Assembly: GCA_030840805.1 (NCBI GenBank)
Contig: JAVEDU010000054.1
Span: forward strand, 1 to 64,000
Direction of reading: 5' to 3'
Length of the DNA: 64,000 nt
Source of the DNA: Actinomycetota bacterium
GTDB lineage: Bacteria > Actinomycetota > Actinomycetes > Mycobacteriales > HKI-0501
Positions 63,802 through 64,000 of the stretch are shown here, one piece after another. The number at the start of each line of letters is the position of its first letter. The first letter of the stretch is position 1. Position numbers and translations under genes: made by a program. The notes beneath the pieces are model-generated. The model saw nothing but the letters and a program-made list of their open reading frames with translations, was not told where the DNA came from and made no database searches.

Positions 63802-64000
63802 GCGGGCGCCCCGTCACCGTCGCGCATGCTCTGGTCGCGCGGCTCGACGGCGACGGTGACGTGCTGCTCGCCGGCCCGGCCGTCCGGGCCGTGGCGGCGG
63901 GCGCGGACGAGCTGACGCTGCTCTGCGGGCCCTCGGGCCGGCAGGCCGCCGCGCTCCTGCCCGGCGTGAACCACGTGCTGGAGTGGGCCGCGCCGTGGAT
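63798..64000 (+). CDS. Glycosyltransferase family 9, N-terminal part
   Basis: The window ends after about 67 codons. GTG overlaps the phosphatase stop. The fragment AHALVARLDGDGDVLLAGPA and ADELTLLCGPSGRQAAALLP is typical of the first Rossmann half of GT9 (ADP-heptose:LPS heptosyltransferase-like) enzymes of actinobacteria. These organisms lack lipopolysaccharide, so the acceptor is likely another glycan or a metabolite. Confidence 0.82.
   Translation, partial: MSGRPVTVAHALVARLDGDGDVLLAGPAVRAVAAGADELTLLCGPSGRQAAALLPGVNHVLEWAAPW

Overview
The window is typical high-GC actinobacterial DNA: strong G/C third-position bias, many GTG starts, ATGA/GTGA stop-start overlaps, and several promoters whose -10 box sits 6-8 bases before the start codon, which implies leaderless mRNAs. 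Gene order over the first 45 kb follows the Mycobacterium tuberculosis Rv1456c-Rv1488 segment as I remember it (ctaA, ABC pair, sufR-sufBDCSU, DUF59, ABC-F, echA, acnR, acn, moxR, fabG, inhA, hemH, the Rv1486c-like gene, nfeD, stomatin). Two genes with FliA-type promoters and a diguanylate cyclase suggest a motile, possibly zoospore-forming, actinomycete outside the mycobacteria. I cannot name the genus.

1-11 kb: heme A synthase and an ABC-2 exporter on the minus strand, then the SUF iron-sulfur operon on the plus strand. SufR, SufB, SufD, a Rieske ferredoxin, SufC, SufS, SufU and a SufT-like DUF59 protein are almost all translationally coupled. A Vms1-like release factor homologue and a zinc metallopeptidase follow. 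11-20.7 kb: ABC-F ATPase with a candidate leader peptide, small HTH protein, enoyl-CoA hydratase, ABC exporter, uracil-DNA glycosylase family gene, AcnR-like TetR regulator, DUF6328 protein and aconitase.

20.7-32 kb: a block absent from this place in M. tuberculosis. It holds Xaa-Pro peptidase, asparagine synthetase B, an operon of one HTH/membrane protein and three small secreted proteins, a metallo-beta-lactamase-fold/hotdog pair, sirtuin, PAP2 enzyme and acyl-CoA synthetase. Palindromic intergenic repeats lie at or near its two edges. 32-45 kb: moxR-DUF58-VWA, quinone oxidoreductase, fabG-inhA, two divergently placed CAP-domain secreted proteins that separate inhA from hemH, then hemH, a truncated MFS gene, small conserved actinobacterial genes, and nfeD-SPFH.

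45-64 kb: accessory genes. They include a PAS-GGDEF cyclase behind a CRP-like site, an rRNA methyltransferase, a decayed alpha/beta hydrolase, a DNA ligase with a phosphoesterase domain, a CrtI-like oxidase, RecQ and a glycosyltransferase. From 49.7 kb a set of small acidic or membrane stress-type genes (DUF1469, DUF3618, DUF2795, DUF5709, DUF6158 and others) appears. Six sites there match a sigma-B-like pattern GTnnnn-N12-GGGTnn. An ABC/FtsX exporter and the start of a sugar-phosphatase/heptosyltransferase cluster close the window. No rRNA, tRNA, CRISPR array, insertion sequence or phage gene was recognised.
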